Positions 34,921 to 43,671 of a stretch of DNA of 64,000 nucleotides are shown piece after piece. The stretch is from assembly GCF_022601975.1 (NCBI RefSeq), contig NZ_JAKVIR010000010.1:1-64000 (forward strand). The letters run 5' to 3'. The stretch comes from Pontibacter sp. E15-1. GTDB taxonomy: Bacteria > Bacteroidota > Bacteroidia > Cytophagales > Hymenobacteraceae. The stretch's first letter is position 1, and each line of letters starts with the position of its first letter. The position numbers and the translations under genes were made by a program. The notes beneath the pieces are model-generated. The model made no database searches, was not told the DNA's origin, and was given only the letters and a program-made list of their open reading frames with translations.

Positions 34921-36710
34921 TGCAACTTCAGAACGTCCTTAGCCAAAGCATCAGCCAGGCCCTACAGGCTTTGTTTTCCATTTCCGCCGATGCCGACAAG
35001 ATAGCCCTCCAGCCCACGCGCAAGGAGTTTGCCGGCACGTATACCTTCGTCACGTTCCCTTATACCAAACAGGCAGGCAAGGGGCCGGAGCAGATAGGGG
35101 AGGCCATCGGCGCATACCTGAAAGAAAACACCGCCGCCGTCCGCGACTTTAACGTGGTAAAGGGCTTCCTGAACCTGGAGATAGAGCAGGGGGAATGGCT
35201 GCGCCTGTTCCGCAACCTGATGCAGGACGAAAACTACGGCCAGGCCGAGCCGAGCGGGAAAAACGTGATGGTGGAGTACTCCTCGCCCAACACCAACAAG
35301 CCGCTGCACCTGGGGCACCTGCGCAACAACTTCCTGGGCTATGCCATGTCCGAGATCCTGAAGGCCAATGGCCACGAGGTGATGAAAGTGAACCTGGTGA
35401 ATGACCGCGGCATCCATATCTGCAAGTCGATGCTGGCCTACGAGAAGTTTGGGGAGGGCGAGACGCCGGAAAGCAGCGGCATCAAAGGCGACCACCTGGT
35501 GGGCAAGTACTACGTGCTGTTCGACAAGGCCTACAAAACGCAGATAGAGGAGCTGGTGGCGCTGGGTATGGACAAAGAGGAGGCTAAGAAAAAGGCCCCG
35601 CTCATGCTGGAGGCGCAGGACATGCTGCTGAAGTGGGAGCAGAACGACCCGGCGGTAGTTGCCCTTTGGGAGAAAATGAACAGCTGGGTGTATGCCGGTT
35701 TCGAGGAAACCTACCGCAACATCGGCGTCGACTTTGATAAATATTACTACGAGTCGCAGACCTATATGCTGGGCAAAAGCCGCGTGGAGGAAGGCTTGCA
35801 GAAAGAAGTGTTCTTTAAAAAGCCGGACGGCTCGGTATGGGTAGACCTCACCGGCGAGGGCCTGGACGAGAAACTGCTGCTCCGCGCCGACGGCACCTCG
35901 GTATACATCACCCAGGACCTGGGCACGGCCGAGCTCAAGTACGGCGACTTCCCCTACGACCAATCGGTATACGTGGTGGCCGACGAGCAGAACTACCACT
36001 TCCAGGTGCTGCAGGCAGCCCTGAAGAAGCTCGGAAAGCCGTATGCAACCGGCATTTACCACCTCTCTTACGGCATGGTGGACCTGCCCTCAGGCAAGAT
36101 GAAATCGAGGGAGGGAACCGTGGTAGACGCCGACGAACTGGTGCAGGAGATGGTGGACACGGCGCGCCAGCAAACCGAGGAACTGGGTAAGATAGAGGGC
36201 TTCACGCCGGAACAGGCCAATGAACTGTATCATACCCTGGCCATGGGCGCTCTGAAGTACTTCCTGCTGCGAGTAGACCCTAAAAAGCGCATGCTGTTCA
36301 ATCCGCAGGAGTCTATTGACTTCCGTGGCAACACGGGCCCGTTTATCCAATACTCGCACGCCCGTATCTCGGCCATACTGCGCAAAGCCGCCGAAATGGG
36401 TATAACCCTGGATGTCGGCGCGTTTGATACGATGGAGCACCTACACGAAACAGAGCAGGAAGTGATCATCCAACTGGTGAATTACCCGGCGGTGGTGAAG
36501 GAGGCCGGTAACCTGTTTGCACCTTCCATTATCGCGAACTATGCCTATGAACTGGCCAAGGCCTATAACCGCTTTTACCAGGAGGTGTCCATCTTTAACG
36601 AGACCGACGAACAGGCGCGTGCTTTCCGCATTGCCCTCTCGGCCATGGTGGCCCGCTTTATCCGGCACAGCATGCGCCTGTTGGGTATAGACGTGCCGGA
36701 GCGTATGTAA
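34920..36710 (+). CDS. argS: Arginyl-tRNA synthetase
   Basis: A 596-residue class I synthetase. An N-terminal additional domain (1-105) is followed by VEYSSPNTNKPLHLGHLRNN (HIGH motif as HLGH). KMKSREGTV takes the place of KMSKS, and a C-terminal DALR anticodon-binding domain ends in ARFIRHSMRLLGIDVPERM (pieces). It is translationally coupled to arginase, so three arginine genes are clustered. Confidence 0.95.
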   Translation: MQLQNVLSQSISQALQALFSISADADKIALQPTRKEFAGTYTFVTFPYTKQAGKGPEQIGEAIGAYLKENTAAVRDFNVVKGFLNLEIEQGEWLRLFRNLMQDENYGQAEPSGKNVMVEYSSPNTNKPLHLGHLRNNFLGYAMSEILKANGHEVMKVNLVNDRGIHICKSMLAYEKFGEGETPESSGIKGDHLVGKYYVLFDKAYKTQIEELVALGMDKEEAKKKAPLMLEAQDMLLKWEQNDPAVVALWEKMNSWVYAGFEETYRNIGVDFDKYYYESQTYMLGKSRVEEGLQKEVFFKKPDGSVWVDLTGEGLDEKLLLRADGTSVYITQDLGTAELKYGDFPYDQSVYVVADEQNYHFQVLQAALKKLGKPYATGIYHLSYGMVDLPSGKMKSREGTVVDADELVQEMVDTARQQTEELGKIEGFTPEQANELYHTLAMGALKYFLLRVDPKKRMLFNPQESIDFRGNTGPFIQYSHARISAILRKAAEMGITLDVGAFDTMEHLHETEQEVIIQLVNYPAVVKEAGNLFAPSIIANYAYELAKAYNRFYQEVSIFNETDEQARAFRIALSAMVARFIRHSMRLLGIDVPERM

Positions 36711-36866
36711 ATTGAAGAGGGGGTATGGCTGCTGGTGCGCCTGACGGCTGCTCATACATGAGAATTTGAAAGCGTGCGCCGCTGAAGCAAAATTATCCAG
36801 CGGGGGTGCAAACATACCTCCAGCTTGGCTGTTACCGGATTAATTTAATATGCCATCACACTGCAA

Positions 36867-37478
36867 ATGACAAAAAGACTTACATGTTTAAGGAAGGCGG
36901 TGGCTATACTAGTCCTGCCGCTTGCTTTTGTGGCTTGCCAGGATGGTGCAAGTAAAACGCTAAACCCAGATGCTATGGCAACAGAAACAACATCAAACCC
37001 CAATGCCCAGACCAGCGATTTTTATGGTTTTCAGGTAAAGTCCCTGGATGGCAAGAATGTGGATTTCTCGCAGTACAAAGGCAAGAAAGTGCTGCTGGTA
37101 AACACCGCCTCCGAGTGCGGCTTCACGCACCAATACACTGATCTGCAGCAGCTCCACGAAAAATTCGGCAACGAGGTAGTTGTGCTGGGCTTTCCGGCAA
37201 ACAACTTCGGTGGCCAGGAGCCCGGCAAGAACGAGGAGATCGCGACATTCTGCGAAAAGAACTATGGCGTGACCTTTCCGCTGTTTGAGAAAATCTCGGT
37301 GGTAGGTGCTGACAAGCACCCGCTGTACGTATGGCTGCAGCAGAACAGCCCCAGCCAGGAGGAGCCCAACTGGAACTTCTGCAAATACCTGGTGGATGAG
37401 GAGGGGCAGGTTGTGGCCTTTTTCCCGTCTAAGGTAGAGCCCATGGGGCAGGAGTTGCTTTCGGCAATCAAGAAATAA
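36867..37478 (+). CDS. Glutathione peroxidase-family lipoprotein
   Basis: A 203-residue thiol peroxidase. The signal peptide ends in LAFVAC (Cys24), so the enzyme is likely a lipoprotein facing the periplasm. The GPx core (about 49-203) has VNTASECGFTHQY with the peroxidatic Cys84, LGFPANNFGGQEPG and PNWNFCKYLVD with the catalytic Trp-Asn. Non-selenium forms like this usually take electrons from thioredoxin. A linker of about 25 residues follows the lipid anchor. Confidence 0.9.
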   Translation: MTKRLTCLRKAVAILVLPLAFVACQDGASKTLNPDAMATETTSNPNAQTSDFYGFQVKSLDGKNVDFSQYKGKKVLLVNTASECGFTHQYTDLQQLHEKFGNEVVVLGFPANNFGGQEPGKNEEIATFCEKNYGVTFPLFEKISVVGADKHPLYVWLQQNSPSQEEPNWNFCKYLVDEEGQVVAFFPSKVEPMGQELLSAIKK

Positions 37479-37654
37479 TACTTAGCTGGATCCGGTCCTG
37501 GTTCAACCTGACGCAAGCCTCTCATACATGGCGCAAGCGTCCGCTTGTGCCTTACAAGAATCCTAACAACAGCGGCTTAACCTGCCGCTTGCGCCATAAG
37601 GGCCATGAATAGTATAAGTAGGGACTTGCAACAGGAACTCGTATTTTTACAACA

Positions 37655-38590
37655 TTGACGACCTCAGAACACATATCTACCCCGAATCCAGGCCCGGTAC
37701 AGGTCTGGATTTCGGCTTTTAGGCCGCGCACACTGCCGCTGGCGCTCTCCTGTATTGGTATGGGCGGCTTTATGGCGGCGGCACAGGGCGTTTTCAATGG
37801 CACCATTGTCGCGCTCTGCGTGCTCACCACGCTGTTTCTGCAAATCCTCTCGAACCTCGCCAACGACTACGGCGACTCGAAGCACGGGGCCGACAGTGTG
37901 CACCGCGAAGGGCCGAAACGTGCCGTGCAAGCTGGCCACATTAAGGCGGCACATATGAAAAAGGGTATGGTCGTATTTAGCCTGCTCTCGCTGGTTTCGG
38001 GCTTGCTGCTGCTGTGGGTGGCCTTCGGCGCGGAGGGGCTGCTTTTTTTCGTGGTGTTTCTGGTGCTTGGCCTGGCGGCTATCTGGGCGGCTATTAACTA
38101 TACCGCCGGCGACAAGCCTTATGGCTACGCGGGGCTGGGCGATCTGTTTGTGTTTGTTTTCTTCGGGCTCGTGGGCGTGCTGGGCACGTACTTTCTGCAG
38201 GCGCAGGCACTGGAGGCGGTGGTCATCCTGCCGGCCCTGATTTGCGGTTTCTTCTCCACGGCAGTGCTCAACGTAAACAACATCCGCGATATAAAATCCG
38301 ATGCGCTGGCCGGAAAGCGCTCTATCCCGGTGCGTTTGGGGCCAAAGCGCGCACGGCTATACCATCTAGCCTTACTACTGGGCGGTGTGCTGAGCGCGGC
38401 TGTCTATGTGGCGCTTAACTTTTACAGCGTATGGCAACTGCTGTTTGTGCTGGCGCTTCCGCTGGTGCTGGCAAATGGTATAAACGTACGGCGCAAGCAA
38501 ACCTCCCAGCAGCTCGACCCATACCTCAAGCAAATGGCTCTGACTACACTGCTGTTTGTATTGCTGTTCGGTATAGGGCAGGTTATATAA
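37655..38590 (+). CDS. menA: 1,4-Dihydroxy-2-naphthoate polyprenyltransferase
   Basis: A 311-residue UbiA-family membrane prenyltransferase of menaquinone synthesis. FRPRTLPLALSCIG opens the first helix. The Asp-rich motif LSNLANDYGDSKHGAD and the second motif VNNIRDIKSDALAGKRSIPV are present, with eight to nine helices. No ATG is available; TTG at 37655 is the likely start. Upstream (37524-37605) a short GC-rich inverted segment shares GGCGCAAGCG with the MITE family. A 22-bp hairpin follows. Confidence 0.92.
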   Translation: MTTSEHISTPNPGPVQVWISAFRPRTLPLALSCIGMGGFMAAAQGVFNGTIVALCVLTTLFLQILSNLANDYGDSKHGADSVHREGPKRAVQAGHIKAAHMKKGMVVFSLLSLVSGLLLLWVAFGAEGLLFFVVFLVLGLAAIWAAINYTAGDKPYGYAGLGDLFVFVFFGLVGVLGTYFLQAQALEAVVILPALICGFFSTAVLNVNNIRDIKSDALAGKRSIPVRLGPKRARLYHLALLLGGVLSAAVYVALNFYSVWQLLFVLALPLVLANGINVRRKQTSQQLDPYLKQMALTTLLFVLLFGIGQVI

Positions 38591-38603
38591 CTGCAGCCCT
38601 GTG

Positions 38604-38656
38604 CCCCACGCAAAAGCCCCCGCTATATCTGTTGTAGCGGGGGCTTTTGCGTGGGG
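38604..38656. terminator. 22-bp perfect hairpin after menA
   Basis: CCCCACGCAAAAGCCCCCGCTA and its exact complement are separated by nine bases. The A4 and T4 runs lie inside the stem. It starts 13 bases after the menA stop and is unusually long for a simple terminator. Confidence 0.7.
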
Positions 38657-38813
38657 TGTTAGCGGTAGGTGTATTAAATGTGTTTTTTTGCTGAGATTAC
38701 GGTGCTCGTGCAGTGGAAATGAATCCGAAAATAGATACCTTAAATGGTTGAACACAGAAGAGGCGGTATGGCCGCCGCCTGTACATCAACAGAAAACTCC
38801 TAACAGAAACCCC

Positions 38814-39602
38814 ATGAAGCTATCCCGCCTACTTACGCTTGCATTTTTCCTGTTGAGCTATTCCGCCTTTGCGCAACAATGGAACAAAAAGCAGGCAGCC
38901 GTAGTGCTGACCTACGATGATGCCCTGAACACGCACCTCGATCAGGTAGTGCCGGTCCTGGACTCCTTTCATCTGAAAGGCACGTTCTTCCTGACGGCCG
39001 CTTCACCCGCGTTCACGAAACGGCTATCGGAATGGAAAAAAGTGGTAGCCAACAAGCACGAGCTGGCGAATCATACCCTGTTCCATCCCTGCAACGGGAG
39101 CCAGCCGGGCCGGGGCTTCGTGACACCGGACTATGACCTGGCCACGTATTCTGTGCGCCGTATCACCGATGAGATCAGGATGACAAATGCGGTGCTCCAA
39201 GCGCTGGATGGCAAGAAAGAGCGCACATTCGCCTATCCCTGTGGCGACACTACCGTAGACGGCAAGCCATACATGGAGGAACTGAAAGGTGATTTGGTGG
39301 CAGCCCGCGGCGTGCATGGCGAACTGGTGCCCCAGGGGCCGACCGATCTATACAATGTGGGTTCTTTTATGATAAACGGGCAGACCGGAGAGGAACTGAT
39401 CAAGCTGGTGAAGCAGGCCGAGAAAAACAAAAGCATGATCGTGTTCCTGTTCCATGGCGTTGGCGGCGAACATTCCCTAAACGTGTCGCTGGAGGCGCAC
39501 CGGCAGCTGTTGCAGTATCTCAAAGCCAATGAAAAAACACTCTGGAACCCGACTTTTATAGAGGCCGCCAACTTCATCAGAGCTTCAGGAAATAAGAAGT
39601 AG
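38814..39602 (+). CDS. Polysaccharide deacetylase family protein
   Basis: From the ATG at 38814, 262 residues with a signal peptide (MKLSRLLTLAFFLLSYSAFA, cleavage before QQ). The NodB homology domain has VVLTYDDALNTHL (motif TYDDA for TFDDG), LKGTFFLTA and ELANHTLFHPC (H-xxx-H zinc motif), with FAYPCGDT and a late VFLFHG. It probably deacetylates an N-acetylated glycan in the periplasm. An in-frame upstream extension reads through the menA hairpin and is not the real start. Confidence 0.88.
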   Translation: MKLSRLLTLAFFLLSYSAFAQQWNKKQAAVVLTYDDALNTHLDQVVPVLDSFHLKGTFFLTAASPAFTKRLSEWKKVVANKHELANHTLFHPCNGSQPGRGFVTPDYDLATYSVRRITDEIRMTNAVLQALDGKKERTFAYPCGDTTVDGKPYMEELKGDLVAARGVHGELVPQGPTDLYNVGSFMINGQTGEELIKLVKQAEKNKSMIVFLFHGVGGEHSLNVSLEAHRQLLQYLKANEKTLWNPTFIEAANFIRASGNKK

Positions 39603-39698
39603 CAGCTGCTTTGCCTTAGATGTGAGCTCCCTGAATCACACGGTCGGCATGCAGCAGCAGCAGCAATTCGGCTTTACGCTTTGAGATTATGCTACATA

Positions 39699-39896
39699 AT
39701 ACCATTATCGAATGGATTCAGCGTACTGGAGTTTTTTCATTTCGTGAATTTTGAATCTGTGAACACTGGCGCAAGCGTCCGCTTGTGCTTCCATATGATG
39801 TGCGTCAGATGGGATGCATTGCACGGGAAGGCACCCCGAAAGCTTTCGGGGCGCCATAGAGCGGATCTATGCGTACCAATCAATTGATAATGGTAT
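39699..39896 (-). repeat. MITE-like dispersed repeat, copy 2
   Basis: A 198-bp element with 11-bp terminal inverted repeats ATACCATTATC / GATAATGGTAT, extending imperfectly to about 20 bp (AATGGATT versus AATTGATT). The centre holds the palindrome CCCCGAAAGCTTTCGGGG and the block GGCGCAAGCGTCCGCTTGTGC. No coding capacity. It fills most of the gap 39603-40002, which has no gene. Confidence 0.8.
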
Positions 39897-40002
39897 AAGT
39901 AAGCTTGCTCTTAATCACAGACTGTATCAGGCACCCATCGCTGTTTCCTCCTTTCTTTGCCTGAAACTGAAGAACCCGACGAGAATAACCCTGTATGCAA
40001 CT

Positions 40003-42468
40003 CTAGTTAGTATTCCCGCTTCCGCCGCTGTTGTCGCTGCCGCTTTTCAGGTCATCGTTTCTGATGCCGCGCTTCGTGCGCCGGATGTCCTCTTTCAGCT
40101 TGCCGAACTTGTAGCTGAAGCCCACATTGACGCGGCGCGTCACGAAGGTATACTTCGAGATCTCATCGAAGTTGGTGCTGGAAACGTCATTGGTGAAGGA
40201 GTTATACTTTCGGAAAGGGTTCTGCACCGAAAGATTGAAGCTGGCCTTCTCGTCTTTCAGGAAGCCTTTACTTACCGAAAACCCATTCCAGAACTGGCCG
40301 GTGGATTTGCCCTGCAGCATGACCCGCGGGCCGTAATACCCCAGGTTCGCGTTGGCACGCCAGTTTTTCTTGAATTTATAGCTCAGGTTGCTAAACATGT
40401 AGCCGTTTACCCCTGTGTTCTCGAAATCGCGCCCCGCAATGTTGCCGCTTAGCTGCACATAGGACAGGGAGCCGTTCAGGTTCACGCTCAGCGCATCAAA
40501 AAAGGTGGCATAGCCATGCAGCGACAGGGTAGACGTGGCATTTTTGCCGATGTTGCCAAAGGTAGTGGTCGTGACAGAGTCGGCCGTGTTGAAGAGTGTA
40601 TAGTTTTGGATGGCATTGTTGGTGAAGGCATGCGTCAGTGTGCTGTTGAGTGAGTTGCCGCCCTTAAACATGCTGTGGCCCATACTGATGACATGGCTGG
40701 TGGCCGCCTGCAGGTTCGGGTTGCCGAACGAAATGCTTTTCTCGTTCGTGCGGTTTACATAGGGGTTCAGGAAGTACAAGCTTGGCCGCTCGATGCGCTG
40801 GGTGTATGACAGGCGCAGGCTCGACATATTTTTAAAAGTGCGGTTAAGCGACACGTTCGGAATAAGGTTCAGGTAATTCTGCTCTGCCACGGTGCCAGCG
40901 TTCTTGAAGTTGGCGTCTACAACCGTTTGCTCCAGGCGGGTGCCCAGCCGCACGCCCCATTTGTCATACCGCAGGCTCGCGGAGGTATAGGCCGCGTAGA
41001 TATTCTGGCTGTAATCAAACTCATTGCTCAGCTCCGGCACTTCTTTGTAGGTATTGGTTTCGCTATCGTAGTTGCGGTAAAAATAATCGCTGCCATTGTC
41101 ACGGAGTATGCTTTTTAGGCCTGCCTCCAGCGAGTGCTTTTTAAAGGGATGCACGTAATCGGCCTGGTACGTTTGCTCCAGCGAGCGGCCTTCGTTCTGG
41201 GTGCGGGTGCCGGGTATGCCCGCATAGTTGCGGATGTTGATAAACTGGATGTCCGCGTCGGAGTTGTTTTCGTTGTTGCCAATCTTGTAAGAGAGCGTTA
41301 GCAACTGGCTTTTGTTGCGCTTGAAGGTATGCTGAAAATCAAGCCCCAGGTCATACCCCTTCCATGCATAGTCCTGGTCGTTGTTGCGGGCGAAGGCACG
41401 GCGCAAGGCTCCGCTCGTGCCCGCCTCCTCTACCGTCTGCAAGGCCAGCGATGCGTTGTCGCTGTCGTTCAGCCCAAACTTGGCCGAGAGCAGGTTCAGG
41501 GTATCCAGTTCATAGCTGATCTCGCCACTCATGTACTTGTTGTAGCTGTTGCTCTCGGAGCTTCCTTGTTGCAGCAGGGTGCCGGTGGCGGCATCGGTGC
41601 GCTCGTAGTACGAGGTGCTTTTGGGGTTTGGCCAATGGCTGGCCCCGCCATACCCCGAAAAACCAAGTTTGCCGGTTTTGGCAGTCAGGTTAACGGAGCC
41701 ATACTGGTTGCCCACAGACCCGGCCCCCAACGAGAAACTCCCGTTATAGCCGTTTTGCGGCGCATCAGTCGTGATTATGTTGATGATGCCGCCAATGCCC
41801 TCTGCATCGTACTTGGCAGGCGGGTCCGTGATAACTTCAATCCGTTTGATGGAACTGGCCGGCATGCTGCGGAGCACGTCTTTGGGGTTGCGGGCAAAAA
41901 GCGTGGAGTTCTTGCCATTGACCAGCACCTTAAAGCTGCCGCTGCCATTGAGTTGAATGTTTTCGTCGGAGTCGAGGCTGAGCATAGGCACTTTCCGCAT
42001 CATGTCCAGGGCGCTCAGCGTCTTAGACTCGGGGTCTACCGCCACATTGTAGCTGATCTTGTCCACATCCTGCGTAATTAGCATTTGCTCGGTGGTCACC
42101 TCAACTTCCTGAAGCTGTTTGGCCGCGCCCGCAAGCGCAAGCGTGCCGACGTTCAGGACGGGGCTTTCGGCGTTCAAAACGGGCAGCTCCAATGTGTAAG
42201 GTTTATACCCCACGTAGCTGAGGATGAGCTTATACGTGCCCAGTGGCAGGCCGCTGATTTCAAAGCTGCCATTGTCTCGCGAGAAGGTGCTTTTGAGCGG
42301 TGCGTCTTTGTCGGGGAGGCTGACGACAACGGTGACGTAGCCAATGGGGGCGGAAGTGGCGGAGTCGGCTACCATGCCTTTTACAGTGCCAGTGGTTTCG
42401 GTTGGCGCTTGCGCAACGGCAAGGGCATGGGAGAGCAGGCACAGGGCCATCAGGATAGCTTGTTTCAT
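40003..42468 (-). CDS. TonB-dependent receptor family protein (OMP beta-barrel type)
   Basis: From the ATG at 42468, 821 residues. A signal peptide (MKQAILMALCLLSHALAVAQ) is followed by a carboxypeptidase-regulatory-like domain (about 25-105, FEISGLPLGTYKLILSYVGY). A plug follows (about 110-230, with VLVNGKNSTLFARNPKDVLR and KYDAEGIGGIINIIT), then an outer-membrane beta-barrel of the family-3 type. The tail is basic and polar, rich in Gly/Ser/Asn, rather than aromatic, so the barrel end may be internal. It stands alone; the substrate is unknown. Confidence 0.88.
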   Translation of the reverse strand: MKQAILMALCLLSHALAVAQAPTETTGTVKGMVADSATSAPIGYVTVVVSLPDKDAPLKSTFSRDNGSFEISGLPLGTYKLILSYVGYKPYTLELPVLNAESPVLNVGTLALAGAAKQLQEVEVTTEQMLITQDVDKISYNVAVDPESKTLSALDMMRKVPMLSLDSDENIQLNGSGSFKVLVNGKNSTLFARNPKDVLRSMPASSIKRIEVITDPPAKYDAEGIGGIINIITTDAPQNGYNGSFSLGAGSVGNQYGSVNLTAKTGKLGFSGYGGASHWPNPKSTSYYERTDAATGTLLQQGSSESNSYNKYMSGEISYELDTLNLLSAKFGLNDSDNASLALQTVEEAGTSGALRRAFARNNDQDYAWKGYDLGLDFQHTFKRNKSQLLTLSYKIGNNENNSDADIQFINIRNYAGIPGTRTQNEGRSLEQTYQADYVHPFKKHSLEAGLKSILRDNGSDYFYRNYDSETNTYKEVPELSNEFDYSQNIYAAYTSASLRYDKWGVRLGTRLEQTVVDANFKNAGTVAEQNYLNLIPNVSLNRTFKNMSSLRLSYTQRIERPSLYFLNPYVNRTNEKSISFGNPNLQAATSHVISMGHSMFKGGNSLNSTLTHAFTNNAIQNYTLFNTADSVTTTTFGNIGKNATSTLSLHGYATFFDALSVNLNGSLSYVQLSGNIAGRDFENTGVNGYMFSNLSYKFKKNWRANANLGYYGPRVMLQGKSTGQFWNGFSVSKGFLKDEKASFNLSVQNPFRKYNSFTNDVSSTNFDEISKYTFVTRRVNVGFSYKFGKLKEDIRRTKRGIRNDDLKSGSDNSGGSGNTN

Positions 42469-42758
42469 ATAGGTGTGTAGGTTGTAGAACGCGCTAATAT
42501 CCGGCAACGTGGCAGCCATTTCTGCTCGCCTGCTTTCAGTTTTCAACCTCTATCTCCCTTTTACACATCAGGCAAAACTGCCCGTAACACCCCTAAAAGC
42601 TATTTTCCGGAAATCGGGATGACCATAAAGGCCATCCTGCAAAACAAGATAGGAATTTATAACGGAGATAAAATAGCAATCCTAAAATATTTATTGGTTA
42701 AACACAAATTAATGTGGGTATTGAATAAAATATTCAGAAAACAGCACTTGGGTTGGCG

Positions 42759-43370
42759 TTACCTGATCAATTCGTGGCTCTGTATAATATGGCCGCCATG
42801 CTGCAGCAAGTCGGTTTTGGCTTTCTCGAAACCTGCTGCGTCAATGGCCTGGGTAGCGTCTTCGATGAGGTATGCCCGGAAGCCTTCCCGCAAAGCATCT
42901 TTGGCAGAAAAATACACGCAATAGTCGGCAGCGAGGCCGCAGAGGTATACTTCCGTTACGCCTTTGCCGCGCAGGTAGTCTGCAAGGCCGGTGCTTTTGA
43001 GGTGGCCGTTGTCGTAAAAGCCACTGTAGGAGTCAATCTCCGGGTTCATGCCCTTCCGGAAAATGGCCTCGACCTTATTCAGCTCCAGGTCTTCCGAGAA
43101 CCGGGCTCCGGCTGTGCCCTGCACGCAGTGGTCTGGCCACAGCACCTGCGGCAATCCCTGTAGCTCCACCACCTCATATACCTGCTTGCCGGGGTGCTGC
43201 GACGCAAAGCTATTGTGGTTTGCCGGATGCCAGTCCTGCGTGGCCACTACCAGTTCAAACTGCTGTTGCAGTGCATTCACGAGAGGGAATATGGTATCGC
43301 CTTCAGGAACGGCAAGTGCACCGCCCGGCAGAAAATCGTTCTGGATGTCAATCAATAAGAGGGCTTTCAT
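42759..43370 (-). CDS. pncA: Nicotinamidase (pyrazinamidase)
   Basis: A 203-residue cysteine hydrolase that converts nicotinamide to nicotinate for NAD salvage. The catalytic triad is Asp8 (LLIDIQNDF), Lys106 (FRKGMNP) and Cys151 (CGLAADYCV). The metal site is Asp46-His48-His52 in TQDWHPANH. WPDHCVQGTAGA is the substrate-side segment. All residues are intact and the length is standard. Confidence 0.94.
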   Translation of the reverse strand: MKALLLIDIQNDFLPGGALAVPEGDTIFPLVNALQQQFELVVATQDWHPANHNSFASQHPGKQVYEVVELQGLPQVLWPDHCVQGTAGARFSEDLELNKVEAIFRKGMNPEIDSYSGFYDNGHLKSTGLADYLRGKGVTEVYLCGLAADYCVYFSAKDALREGFRAYLIEDATQAIDAAGFEKAKTDLLQHGGHIIQSHELIR

Positions 43371-43671
43371 ATGGCTCAGAAAAAGCTGTACGGGTTATTT
43401 CGTTTTCGGAGCGTAAAATAGCTCAAAATAAGCTCCCAGCCTACATATACTGCATCGTATTGCCGATGTTTGATTCTCGTTTTAGCTTGTACTCGACCGA
43501 TTTAATCACCAGAATTAGTATTTGTTTTTATATGCATAGAAACGGATTTTATGCCTCATTTCTATTTCTTAATTTCTAACTTTTAATTTGGCGAAGCACT
43601 ACGCTTGATGCATTGGTATAAAACAGAAAGAGCCGCTTCTGGAGCGGCTCTTTCTGTTTGGTAAAGTATGT
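43371..43671. other. Intergenic between pncA and the helicase gene
   Basis: Apart from the helicase terminator (43621-43659) this 300-bp gap shows no gene or strong structure. The part next to pncA is moderately AT-rich and probably holds its promoter. Confidence 0.55.
43621..43659 (-). terminator. Terminator of the DEAD-box helicase gene
   Basis: AAACAGAAAGAGCCGCT and GCGGCTCTTTCTGTTT (about 16-17 bp) form a strong stem 13 bases past the helicase stop. Confidence 0.8.

Noticed and set aside
38601..38813. 71-residue N-terminal extension of the deacetylase
   Set aside because: It reads through the menA hairpin; the ATG at 38814 begins a normal signal peptide.
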